DNA of 64,000 nucleotides. It comes from Deltaproteobacteria bacterium (lineage in GTDB: Bacteria; Desulfobacterota; Binatia; HRBIN30; JACQVA1). The stretch lies in contig JACOST010000014.1 in assembly GCA_016178705.1 (NCBI GenBank), forward strand, positions 682,001-746,000, in the 5' to 3' direction. Positions within the stretch are counted from its first letter, which is position 1. Every line of letters begins with the position of its first letter. Position numbers and translations under genes: made by a program. Below, piece by piece: positions 32,654 to 40,651 of this stretch. Under the pieces are notes generated by a model. It ran no database searches. It was given only the letters and a program-made list of their open reading frames with translations, and was not told the origin of the DNA.

Positions 32654-32866
32654 CTACTGCGCTTCGGATTGAATGCCGTACTTGCGCCGGAATTTTTCGA
32701 TGCGCCCAGCCGTATCCAGCAACTTCTGCGTACCGGTGAAAAACGGATGGCAACTGGAGCAGATTTCGACATGGATCTCTGGCACCGTTGAGCGCGTTTC
32801 GATCACGTGGCCGCACGAGCAGACGATGCGGGCCGTGGCGTACTTCGGATGTATACCCTCTTTCAT
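32654..32866 (-). CDS. rpmE: 50S ribosomal protein L31
   Basis: This 70-residue protein begins [20 protein letters not shown]. Four cysteines, in the pattern C-S-C-G near residue 16-18 and C-S-S-C in [16 protein letters not shown], mark the zinc-containing (C+) form of L31. The C-terminal [11 protein letters not shown] is typical. It forms part of the intersubunit bridge B1b. It has its own terminator downstream. The 5' region shows no obvious Shine-Dalgarno sequence; a weak promoter-like pair (TTGCAC, 17 bp, TATTCA on the minus strand at 32876-32904) would put the transcript start almost at the ATG, so a leaderless message is possible. Confidence 0.96.
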   Translation of the reverse strand: MKEGIHPKYATARIVCSCGHVIETRSTVPEIHVEICSSCHPFFTGTQKLLDTAGRIEKFRRKYGIQSEAQ

Positions 32867-33037
32867 GAGGCGGCTTGAATAGCAGCTGGCTAGCCCCCGT
32901 GCAAGCCAGATTGATTTCGAAATTTCTACAACAACAGACTGCGGGCATGCGGGCCGGCTCGTCGCACATCACCTTTACTCCCTTGGGAGGGGGTGGTATT
33001 TTTCTTGCTCGAAACTCGCAGCCTCGTCAGATTCGCC

Positions 33038-33649
33038 ATGAGAAACCGTCTCCGCCTGAGTGTTGTTGCGATCGTGCTAGGGCTGCTTGGGGGCATTGGT
33101 TTTCTGATCACCCAGAGCTTGCGCGCGCAGTGGAAGCAGGAAGCCGCGCAAACCGGCTTGGATCTGCTGCCGCAGATCGCGCAACGCATCCAGGATTTTC
33201 ACCGCATCAAAACGCAGGACGGCCGAACCGTGTGGGAAATCGCCGCGCGTGAGGCGCAGTACCTGGAGGATGAGCACGAGGTGGTGGTGCAAGAACCCAT
33301 GGTGCGGTTGTTTCTCAAAGACGGCCGCTCAATCGGCTTGAGCGGTCAAACCGGCCGCATCAGTCTCGACGGTCGCGAGTTGCGGCAAGTCGACCTGACG
33401 GGCGGCATTGAAGTGCAATTCGCCGACTACACCGTACGCACTGATCGCGCCCAGTATTTGCGCGCCACCGATCGGATCTCTTCGCCGCAACGAGTCAACA
33501 TTACCGGCCGTGAGCTGGATCTGAGTGGGGATCGGATGGAAGTGGACGTAGCAGCGCAGCGGCTCCGCGTCTTTCGCAACGTCGAGATGACGTTGCGGCC
33601 CGGATCACACCAAGAGGCTCCCCATGATCGACCTGCGCCGCGCCCGTAG
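33038..33649 (+). CDS. lptC: LPS export ABC transporter periplasmic protein LptC
   Basis: The ATG at 33038 gives MRNRLRLSVVAIVLGLLGGI, a single N-terminal transmembrane anchor, and a 203-residue protein. After it comes the LptC-type jellyroll: VWEIAAREAQYLEDEHEVVVQE, VRLFLKDGRSIGLSGQTGRI, VDLTGGIEVQFADYTVRTDRAQYL and TGRELDLSGDRMEVDV. It relays LPS from the LptBFG complex to LptA in the periplasm. The 3' end overlaps lptA by 26 bp. LptF and LptG are not in this window. It is the first gene of the conserved lpt-rpoN locus. Confidence 0.9.
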   Translation: MRNRLRLSVVAIVLGLLGGIGFLITQSLRAQWKQEAAQTGLDLLPQIAQRIQDFHRIKTQDGRTVWEIAAREAQYLEDEHEVVVQEPMVRLFLKDGRSIGLSGQTGRISLDGRELRQVDLTGGIEVQFADYTVRTDRAQYLRATDRISSPQRVNITGRELDLSGDRMEVDVAAQRLRVFRNVEMTLRPGSHQEAPHDRPAPRP

Positions 33650-34226
33650 GCTCGCAGGAGCGCTGGCCTTCGCGGTGGCGCTATGTCCCACGGCTGGCGG
33701 CATGGCGTCGCTAGCTGCCGCTACGGAACCCGTTGGCGCCGCAGACTCGAGTCGTTCGGGGTTCTTGGGCGATTTTTCGCTCGGCTCGAGCAAGGAGCCG
33801 ATTCGCATCACCGCCGACATGTTGGAGTTCGACTACAAGAACCACGTGCTCGTGTACCGCGGCGGTGTCGAGGTGACCCAGGGCGACTTGCAGCTGCGCA
33901 GTAAAACACTGACGGTTCATTTTGATGAGCATGCGGCCGATCGTGATCGCTTGAAGGAGATCGTGGCCGAGGGCGAGGTGCGCATCGGCAAGGGCTCGCG
34001 GGTTGCCACCGGCGGTCGCGCGGTCTTCGATCAAACGGCAAAGACCGTAACGCTCAGCGAAGATGCGGTGCTCCACGACGGCGACAATCGCGTCGCCGGA
34101 GACCGTGTGGTGGTGTACCTCGATCAGGGTCGCAGTGTGGTAGAAGGTGGCGACAATCGTGTGCATGCCGTGCTCGTTCCACCCACGGCGGCCACCGAGC
34201 ACCAGGCGAGCGCGGAGAAACAGTGA
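33624..34226 (+). CDS. lptA: LptA/OstA-family periplasmic LPS transport protein
   Basis: This 200-residue protein has an N-terminal signal-like hydrophobic stretch ([20 protein letters not shown]). The OstA-like jellyroll starts with [22 protein letters not shown], then [40 protein letters not shown] and [20 protein letters not shown]. It forms the bridge carrying LPS across the periplasm between LptC and LptD. Its stop codon overlaps the GTG start of lptB (GTGA). A short acidic tail follows the domain. Confidence 0.9.
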   Translation: MIDLRRARRLAGALAFAVALCPTAGGMASLAAATEPVGAADSSRSGFLGDFSLGSSKEPIRITADMLEFDYKNHVLVYRGGVEVTQGDLQLRSKTLTVHFDEHAADRDRLKEIVAEGEVRIGKGSRVATGGRAVFDQTAKTVTLSEDAVLHDGDNRVAGDRVVVYLDQGRSVVEGGDNRVHAVLVPPTAATEHQASAEKQ

Positions 34227-34987
34227 CCACGAACGGGCACAGTAACGGCGACGGCAGCCCCAGCACCGGCGTGTTGGCGGCACAGCATCTGTGCAAGCGG
34301 CTCGGTGGTCGCGATATCTTACGCGACGTGAGCGTCAACGTCCGCGCCGGCGAAGTGGTCGGCTTGCTCGGCCCCAACGGAGCCGGCAAGACGACCACTT
34401 TCTACGCGATCGTCGGCCTGATTCGGCCCGACCGTGGCGCCGTGCTGCTCGACGGCGAGGACGTGACCCGCTTCCCCATGTACCAGCGCGCGCGCAAGGG
34501 CATCAGCTATCTGCCGCAGGAGCCGTCGGTCTTCCGCAAATTGACCGTGGAGGAGAACATCCGCGCGATCCTCGAAACCCTACCACTCAGCCACGAGGAG
34601 CGTAGCGAGCGGCTGGCCGCACTCCTCGAAGAACTGAGCATCGCTCACCTCGCCAAGAACAAGGCCTTCTCGCTCTCCGGCGGGGAGCGCCGCCGCGTCG
34701 AGATCACCCGCGCCTTGGTCACCGAGCCGAGTTTCATGTTGCTCGATGAGCCGTTCGCGGGCATCGACCCGATTGCGGTGCTGGACATTCAGAACATAGT
34801 CGGTCAACTAAGGGACCGAGGCATCGGAGTGCTGATCACCGACCACAACGTGCGCGAGACGCTCGGGATTTGCGATCGCGCGTATATCTTGAATGCCGGG
34901 GCTATCCTCGAAGAAGGGCCACCGGACGCCATTGCCAATAGCCCGCTCGCGCGCGAGATCTACCTCGGCGAGCGCTTCACGCTGTAG
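34223..34987 (+). CDS. lptB: LPS export ABC transporter ATP-binding protein LptB
   Basis: This 254-residue ATPase has a GTG start at 34223. Walker A is [20 protein letters not shown], the Q-loop is [20 protein letters not shown], the signature is [17 protein letters not shown], and Walker B is [18 protein letters not shown], with the H-loop [19 protein letters not shown] with FAGIDPIAV is the LptB-specific pattern. It powers LPS extraction from the inner membrane. The N-terminal 15 residues or so are Gly/Ser-rich. Confidence 0.97.
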   Translation: MTTNGHSNGDGSPSTGVLAAQHLCKRLGGRDILRDVSVNVRAGEVVGLLGPNGAGKTTTFYAIVGLIRPDRGAVLLDGEDVTRFPMYQRARKGISYLPQEPSVFRKLTVEENIRAILETLPLSHEERSERLAALLEELSIAHLAKNKAFSLSGGERRRVEITRALVTEPSFMLLDEPFAGIDPIAVLDIQNIVGQLRDRGIGVLITDHNVRETLGICDRAYILNAGAILEEGPPDAIANSPLAREIYLGERFTL

Positions 34988-34996
34988 AGCACCATC

Positions 34997-36484
34997 ATGG
35001 CTCTCGAAACGCGTCTGTATCAGAAACTCAGCCAGCAACTGGTGATGACGCCCCAGCTGCGTCAAGCCATCAAGATCCTGCAGGTCTCTCGCGCCGAACT
35101 CGAAGAACTCATCGATCAGGAACTGACCGATAACCCGGCGCTCGAAGAAGGGATTGCGCAGGAAGCCGAAGAGCCCGAGCGGCCACGCACCGAGGAGAAC
35201 CTCGAACCGGTGTCCGCCGAGGGCGCCGATACCTGGGAAGAGCCGGTCGAGCTGCCGCGCGAAACCACCAGTGAAGTCGAACCTACCAACTCCAACGAAA
35301 TCGATTGGAAGGAGTACCTCGAGAACTATCGCAACGATTGGCAGGGGTCGACCGCGACGCCGGCCGACTTCGACGATGAAAATCGGCCGTCGATCGAGAA
35401 CACGCTGGTGCGCGCGTCGTCGCTCACCGAACACCTGATCTGGCAGCTGCGTATGTCCGGCCTCGATCCGATCGAGGAGTCAGTCGCGGCGCTCATGATC
35501 GGCAACATGGACGACGCCGGCTACCTGCGCGTCGCGGTCGAAGATGTTGCGTTCCAGAGCGGACAAGACATTGAGATCGTCGAGCGCGTGCTCGGACGGA
35601 TTCAGGAACTCGATCCCCCCGGTGTCGGCGCGCGTGATTTGCGCGAGTGTTTGCTCCTGCAGTTGCACGCCGAGGGGCAGGATGACTCGCTAGCGGCCGC
35701 CATTGTCAAGGACCATCTCATCCTGCTCGAAAGCAAACGCTACGACAAGATTGCCAAGGAGCTCAACGTCACCATCGAAGAGGTTGTCGCAGCCGCCGGC
35801 ACCATCGCGACGCTGGAGCCCAAACCCGGCCGGAATTTCGGTGGCGGTGATACGCGGTACATCACACCGGACGTGTCGGTCCACAAGGTCGATGGCGAAC
35901 TCATCGTGGTGTTGAACGAAGAGGGCATGCCGCGCTTGCGCGTGAGCGCGTTCTACCGCAACGTGCTCGGCAACAGCGAGACCAGCGACGCCAAGCGCTA
36001 CATCCAGGAGAAGATGCGCGCCGCCGCCTGGCTCATCAAGAGCATCCACCAACGCCAACGAACGCTCTACTTGGTGACCAGCAGCATCGTGAAGTTCCAG
36101 CGCGAGTTTCTCGAAAAGGGCATTGCGCACTTGAAACCGCTGGTACTCAAGGACGTCGCGATGGACGTCGGCATGCACGAGTCGACCGTTAGTCGCGCCA
36201 CGGCGAACAAGTACGTTCATACCTCGCAGGGAATCTTCGAGCTGAAATTTTTCTTCACCTCCAGCCTCAACCGCAGCGACGGTGGCGAAGATGTCTCGGC
36301 CGAGAGCGTGAAGGAGCGCATCCGTAACATCATCGCCGCCGAAGACGCACGCCATCCGCTCAGCGATCAACACATCGCCCAAACGCTAGCCAAAGAGAGC
36401 ATCGACATCGCGCGCCGTACCGTCGCCAAGTACCGCGAGATGATGGCGATCCTGCCGTCGTCGAAACGGCGGCAAGTGTTCTGA
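34997..36484 (+). CDS. rpoN: RNA polymerase sigma-54 factor
   Basis: This 495-residue sigma-54 has region I (LYQKLSQQLVMTPQLRQAIK, Gln-rich), an acidic region II, the core-binding region III, and the helix-turn-helix around VAMDVGMHESTVSRATANKY. The RpoN box is perfectly placed at the C-terminus: ARRTVAKYREMM. It directs transcription of -24/-12 promoters and needs an AAA+ activator; none is in this window. It lies 9 bp after lptB and 44 bp before hpf, matching the conserved gene order. Confidence 0.97.
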   Translation: MALETRLYQKLSQQLVMTPQLRQAIKILQVSRAELEELIDQELTDNPALEEGIAQEAEEPERPRTEENLEPVSAEGADTWEEPVELPRETTSEVEPTNSNEIDWKEYLENYRNDWQGSTATPADFDDENRPSIENTLVRASSLTEHLIWQLRMSGLDPIEESVAALMIGNMDDAGYLRVAVEDVAFQSGQDIEIVERVLGRIQELDPPGVGARDLRECLLLQLHAEGQDDSLAAAIVKDHLILLESKRYDKIAKELNVTIEEVVAAAGTIATLEPKPGRNFGGGDTRYITPDVSVHKVDGELIVVLNEEGMPRLRVSAFYRNVLGNSETSDAKRYIQEKMRAAAWLIKSIHQRQRTLYLVTSSIVKFQREFLEKGIAHLKPLVLKDVAMDVGMHESTVSRATANKYVHTSQGIFELKFFFTSSLNRSDGGEDVSAESVKERIRNIIAAEDARHPLSDQHIAQTLAKESIDIARRTVAKYREMMAILPSSKRRQVF

Positions 36485-36528
36485 TGCCCGCCGCAACCTG
36501 ATTCTGTTCGCTCAAGAGGAGTGCTCCT

Positions 36529-37059
36529 ATGTCTGTGACGGTAACTTTCCGGCATGTGCGGCCGACCGACGCGTTGCGTCGCTACGCCGAGACCAAGACC
36601 GAGCGCCTGCAGAAGTTCGTCCACCATCCCCTCGACGCCCACGTGGTGCTCGAAGTCGACAAGCACCGCCACATCGCGGAGCTCGTCGTGGCCGCCGACC
36701 GCATGCGTTTCACCGCCACCGAGGAGACCGGCGATCTATACTCCGCCATCGACCTCGCCATGGCGAAGGTCGAGCGGCAGGTCGCCAAGCGCACCACCAA
36801 GCGCAAGGCCCGCAAGCACGACAACTCGGTGAACGACGTGCCCGCTGCCCCGGCCCGCGCCACGCGCGCCCGACGCGGCCCGGTGGTCGAGACCGAGCGC
36901 GTCACGGTGAAGCCCATGTCGGTCGAGGAGGGCGTAATGCAAATGAACGTCCTCAAGAAAGATGTGTTTCTGTTCAAGAACGCCGCCACGGATGAGATCG
37001 GGGTCATCTACCGGCGGCGCGACGGCAACTACGGCTTGATCGAGCCCGAGGTCGCCTGA
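36529..37059 (+). CDS. hpf: Ribosome hibernation-promoting factor, long form
   Basis: The 176-residue length marks the long HPF, which dimerises ribosomes. The N-terminal S30AE domain reads VTFRHVRPTDALRRYAETKT, then HHPLDAHVVLEVDKHRHIAEL and TGDLYSAIDLAMAKVERQV. A basic linker (TTKRKARKHDN, then RATRARRGP) precedes the C-terminal domain PMSVEEGVMQMNVLKKDVFL and RRRDGNYGLIEPEV. A good ribosome site AAGAGGAG precedes the ATG. Conserved downstream of rpoN. Confidence 0.96.
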   Translation: MSVTVTFRHVRPTDALRRYAETKTERLQKFVHHPLDAHVVLEVDKHRHIAELVVAADRMRFTATEETGDLYSAIDLAMAKVERQVAKRTTKRKARKHDNSVNDVPAAPARATRARRGPVVETERVTVKPMSVEEGVMQMNVLKKDVFLFKNAATDEIGVIYRRRDGNYGLIEPEVA

Positions 37060-37068
37060 GGCGTCCCA

Positions 37069-37530
37069 ATGAAGATCAGCGAGATCCTGTCGGATCAATT
37101 GGTCATCCCGTCGCTCCAGGGACAAACCAAGGAGACGGTCGTGCGCGAGTTGGCCGAGCACCTCGCGGCGCAGTACCCGGCGATCAACGCCGAGCGTTTG
37201 GTGGAAGTGCTGTGGGAACGCGAACGCCTCGGCAGCACGGCGATCGGCGATGGCATCGCCATTCCGCACGGCAAGCTACCCGGGTTGCACGAAGTGCTCG
37301 GAGCCTTCGGGCGCCACCTGCAGGGCGTCGACTTTCAGTCCCTCGACGGTCGCCCGACGCAGCTGTTTTTTTTGCTCGTCGCGCCCGACGATTCCGTCGG
37401 CCAACATCTCAAGGCACTGGCGCGCGTGTCGCGTTTGCTGAAGGATCGCGCGTTCCGCCTCCGCTTGCTGGCGGCGCCCGACCAGACCGAACTTTGCCGC
37501 ATCATCCGGGAGGAGGATGAACGGCTCTAA
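37069..37530 (+). CDS. ptsN: PTS system IIA(Ntr)-type protein
   Basis: This 153-residue EIIA-fructose/mannitol-like domain has the phosphoacceptor His67 in IGDGIAIPHGKLPGLHEV. GRPTQLFFLLVAPDDSVGQHL and LKALARVSRLLKDRAFRLRLL are typical. It is a regulatory, non-transporting phosphotransferase protein that couples nitrogen and carbon status. Together with HPr (38453-38725) it forms part of the nitrogen-PTS in this cluster; EI-Ntr (ptsP) is not in the window. Confidence 0.95.
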   Translation: MKISEILSDQLVIPSLQGQTKETVVRELAEHLAAQYPAINAERLVEVLWERERLGSTAIGDGIAIPHGKLPGLHEVLGAFGRHLQGVDFQSLDGRPTQLFFLLVAPDDSVGQHLKALARVSRLLKDRAFRLRLLAAPDQTELCRIIREEDERL

Positions 37531-37563
37531 GGCGATACGCCGGCCGCGCGGCGAGACCTCACC

Positions 37564-38430
37564 GTGAAGCGTACTCTCGGCGTCGTCATCGTCAGTGGTA
37601 TGGCCGGTGCCGGCAAGAGCACCGCTATCCACGTCCTCGAAGACTTGGGATACTATTGCATCGACAACTTGCCGGTGGTGTTGCTGCCGCGCTTGCTCGA
37701 ACTGTGCGAAACCGCGACCGAAGGGATCACCCGCGTCGCCCTCGGCATCGACCTGCGTGAGCGCGAGTTCCTGCACGGCTACCCGGCGATCCTTGACGAC
37801 CTCCAGCGGCAAGGCTGGCGCGTGGAGATTCTCTTCCTCGACGCCGCCGATGACGTGCTGATGCGTCGCTTCAGCGAGACCCGTCGGCCCCACCCGCTCG
37901 CGGGCGACGATGGGCCACTCGCCGGCATTGCGCGCGAGCGTGAAGCGATCGCCGGGCTCCGCGAACGCGCCGACCGCGTCATCGACACCAGCGTGCTCAA
38001 CGTTCATCAGTTGCGCGGCGAGCTGACGCGGCTCTACGCGTCCGGTCTGCAGAAGGGTACGCTGCGGTTGCTGCTGACCTCGTTCGGCTACAAGTTCGGA
38101 CTGCCCACCGATGCCGAGATGATCTTCGATGCGCGCTGCCTCACCAACCCGTTCTTCGTCGACGAATTACGCGATCGCGACGGGCTTGATGCCACGGTCG
38201 CTCGGTTCGTGCTCGATCGCGACGAGGGGCGCCAGTTCCTCAAGCGGATCAGCGGCCTGTTGGAACTCGTGCTCACGCTCTATCAGCGTGAAGGCAAAGC
38301 GTCGCTCGCGGTGGCCGTAGGCTGCACCGGCGGACGGCACCGGTCGGTGGCGATCGTCGAGCGATTGAGCGCGATCTTCGCTGAAAAGGGTTTGGCCACG
38401 CAGATACGCCACCGCGACCTCGGGCGCTGA
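37564..38430 (+). CDS. rapZ: RNase adapter protein RapZ (P-loop nucleotide-binding)
   Basis: This 288-residue protein starts at a GTG at 37564. The P-loop is VVIVSGMAGAGKSTAIHVLE. DLGYYCIDNLPVVLLPRLLEL, FLDAADDVLMRRFSETRRPHPL, RADRVIDTSVLNVHQLR, FGYKFGLPTDAEMIFDARCL and AVGCTGGRHRSVAIVERLS are all canonical RapZ/YvcJ. In Enterobacteria it guides RNase E to GlmZ and GlmY; elsewhere it is an NTPase of unknown target. It lies between ptsN and ptsH as in many Proteobacteria. Confidence 0.96.
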   Translation: MKRTLGVVIVSGMAGAGKSTAIHVLEDLGYYCIDNLPVVLLPRLLELCETATEGITRVALGIDLREREFLHGYPAILDDLQRQGWRVEILFLDAADDVLMRRFSETRRPHPLAGDDGPLAGIAREREAIAGLRERADRVIDTSVLNVHQLRGELTRLYASGLQKGTLRLLLTSFGYKFGLPTDAEMIFDARCLTNPFFVDELRDRDGLDATVARFVLDRDEGRQFLKRISGLLELVLTLYQREGKASLAVAVGCTGGRHRSVAIVERLSAIFAEKGLATQIRHRDLGR

Positions 38431-38452
38431 GCGAGCTGAGAAGAAATCAGTG

Positions 38453-38725
38453 ATGGAACCGGCGCGGCGAACCTTCGAAGTCCAGAACCGCCTCGGCTTG
38501 CACATGCGCGCAGCCGCGATGCTGGTGCAGACCGCGAACAAGTACGACGCGCAGGTCACCATCACGAAAGATGGTCAGAGCGTCGATGGCAAGAGCATCA
38601 TCAGCTTGATGATGCTGGCCGCCGCGCAAGGCAGCGTGATTGAAATCGAAGCCGTGGGCTCGCAAGCGGAAGAACTCCTCGACGCCCTCGGTGCGTTGTT
38701 CGACCGCAAGTTCGACGAAGAGTGA
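38453..38725 (+). CDS. ptsH: Phosphocarrier protein HPr (NPr type)
   Basis: The ATG at 38453 (MEPARRTFEVQNRLGLHM) gives 90 residues; a GTG one codon earlier is also in frame. The phosphoacceptor His17 lies in NRLGLHMRAAAMLVQTA. The Ser46 region is QSVDGKSIISLMMLAAAQGS. The protein accepts a phosphate from EI and passes it to IIA proteins such as PtsN. It is the last gene of the conserved rpoN cluster and is followed by a GC hairpin. Confidence 0.95.
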   Translation: MEPARRTFEVQNRLGLHMRAAAMLVQTANKYDAQVTITKDGQSVDGKSIISLMMLAAAQGSVIEIEAVGSQAEELLDALGALFDRKFDEE

Positions 38726-38726
38726 T

Positions 38727-38746
38727 CCGGCCCGGGATGGGGCCGG
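38727..38746 (+). terminator. GC-rich hairpin downstream of ptsH
   Basis: CCGGCCC (38727-38733) pairs perfectly with GGGCCGG (38740-38746) around a 6-nt loop. There is no T-run downstream, so termination strength is uncertain. It sits between convergent ptsH and the LppC-like gene. Confidence 0.45.
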
Positions 38747-38769
38747 GGCCAGAAGAGCGTCGATCGCAA

Positions 38770-40533
38770 TCAATTGACTGCGGGTGCAACCTCTTCGATC
38801 TGTCCGTCGCGGTAACGGAGCACCGATAGATCGCGTTGAAAGCCGCCCTCGGTGGACCGCAGCACCCCGGCGCCTTCGAAGTTGGAGAGCGAGGTGAGCT
38901 GTGCCGTGACTTGCTCACGCGAGGTCGCGCCGTTCTCGAACACGCGGCGGACGGCGAGGCCGGCATCGAAGGCTTGGGCCTCGAACACGGTTGGCGCGCG
39001 GCCGGCACCGCGCTCGAAGTGTTCCACGAACTCACGCGTCGAAGGCCGTGTGCTGTTCGCAAAGAACGAGTCGGCGAAGATCGCTCCGTTGATTGCCGCC
39101 CCCGCGTCGGCAAGCGCCGCCGGGTCGTTCCAGCTCTCGGTTCCCAGCAGCGTGACATCGGGGGCCTCACTGCGCACGTGCGCGGCCACCGCTACCGCCA
39201 TGCGGGCGGCGTCGGGAATGAAGACGGCCTGCAACCCGGCACCGCTCCAATCGCGCACCACAGCGGTGATGGTGGAAAAATCGGTATCGCCTGGCTGGTA
39301 GGTTTCCGTCCCGACAACGTGACCGCCGCGCGCGGTGAACGCGGCTTCGAAGGCTTCGGCGAACGCGGTGCCGTACCCATCGTTGGGATAGACGATGCCG
39401 GCGCGCTCGATTTTGAGTGTATCGACCGCGTAGCCCACCAGCAGCACCACTTGTTGATTGCGAGTCATCGCGACTTGGAACACCGATCCGCCAGCAAGCC
39501 CCTCGCTTTGCGAGAGCAACAGCATGGGAAAATGTTCACGCTCCGCCACTGGCGCCGCCACTTCCGATTCGCTGCTGCGCAGCGGACCGATCACCGCGAG
39601 CACCGTCGGATCCTTATCGAGCGCGCGCACCAACGCGGCGCTGTTGGCCGGATCGCCGCCAGTGTCACGGATCACCAGATGTTGTGGGGCGTCGGCAAAC
39701 GCGAGCCGCAAGCCAGCTAGCGCCCGCTTGCCGTATGCGTGATCAGGTCCAGTGAGCGGGAGCAAGCACGCAACACGGGTGGTCGAGGCTACCTCCGGCA
39801 CTGGCAGTGCGGCGATCGTCTCGCTGCCGACCGGAGGCGGGGGCTCGGACTCTTCTGTGGCGGCCGCTTCGGCGGCTTCAGGCGCTGCGCTCACGGCAAC
39901 CGCCTCGCCCTCCGGCAGGGGCGCGGGCTGCGCGATATCAGCTTCGATCTCAGCGGACTTAGAGAGTTCGATCTCGCCGCTCTCCGGCATCGGTGCCGCT
40001 GCCATCATGTCGCTCAGGCCCGTCATCTCACGGACCGCCGCGGTGAGCACGACTTGGTTGGCCTCCGTGCGCTCATCGTCGGTCAACTGTTTCGCAACCG
40101 ACTCGATGCGGCTGCGGAGACGGCTTTGTTCGGCCGGGCTGGCCTGTTGCCAGGCTTGCTCCCAGGCGATCAGAGCCTGGACCCGTTTGTCCTCAGCCAG
40201 TTCGTCGTCGCCGCGCAGCGCATCCACCTGCACCCAATGGCGAGTGGGGTAGCGTTGCTTCAACTCATCGAGCGTCGCCAGCGACGCGTCTTGTTGGTGC
40301 AGATGATGTTGCGCGAGAGCGAGCTGATAGTAGGCGCGCGGAACATAGGCTTCCTCTGGAGTGGCATCGAGGAAGCGGCGGTAGTTCGCGACGGCGACGA
40401 CGTAGTCGCCACGCGCGAAGGCATCTTCCGCTTGGCGGAACGTGTACGAGGGCGCCGGTGGCAAGTGCGACGCCGGCTGAGTACAGGCCGCCAGCAGGGC
40501 CAGTGCGGGGAGCGCTGCCAGTAGTGGTCTCAT
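38770..40533 (-). CDS. LppC-like lipoprotein: TPR-like domain plus periplasmic-binding-protein domain
   Basis: The start is the ATG at 40533, giving MRPLLAALPALALLAACTQP, a lipoprotein signal with lipobox L-A-A-C and 587 residues; the upstream frame is probably not coding. After the lipid anchor comes a TPR-like region (AEDAFARGDYVVAVANYRRF, then YYQLALAQHHLHQQDAS) and an acidic Ala/Glu/Pro-rich linker. The C-terminal half is a type I periplasmic-binding fold like branched-chain amino acid receptors: VACLLPLTGPDHAYGKRALA, VLAVIGPLRSSESEVAAPVA, AGIVYPNDGYGTAFAEAFEA and FEAQAFDAGLAVRRVFEN. This architecture matches LppC/LpoA-type penicillin-binding protein activators of the outer membrane. Confidence 0.8.
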   Translation of the reverse strand: MRPLLAALPALALLAACTQPASHLPPAPSYTFRQAEDAFARGDYVVAVANYRRFLDATPEEAYVPRAYYQLALAQHHLHQQDASLATLDELKQRYPTRHWVQVDALRGDDELAEDKRVQALIAWEQAWQQASPAEQSRLRSRIESVAKQLTDDERTEANQVVLTAAVREMTGLSDMMAAAPMPESGEIELSKSAEIEADIAQPAPLPEGEAVAVSAAPEAAEAAATEESEPPPPVGSETIAALPVPEVASTTRVACLLPLTGPDHAYGKRALAGLRLAFADAPQHLVIRDTGGDPANSAALVRALDKDPTVLAVIGPLRSSESEVAAPVAEREHFPMLLLSQSEGLAGGSVFQVAMTRNQQVVLLVGYAVDTLKIERAGIVYPNDGYGTAFAEAFEAAFTARGGHVVGTETYQPGDTDFSTITAVVRDWSGAGLQAVFIPDAARMAVAVAAHVRSEAPDVTLLGTESWNDPAALADAGAAINGAIFADSFFANSTRPSTREFVEHFERGAGRAPTVFEAQAFDAGLAVRRVFENGATSREQVTAQLTSLSNFEGAGVLRSTEGGFQRDLSVLRYRDGQIEEVAPAVN

Positions 40534-40651
40534 TGGCCGCCTATATCCAAGCATCCGCATCGACTTGTCAAGGTTCGCGTGCCGGCGGCTTCCAGCGACG
40601 CATGGTAGGGGGCGGGATGAGGGACACGGCGCGCCCCTCATCCCAGGTGGA

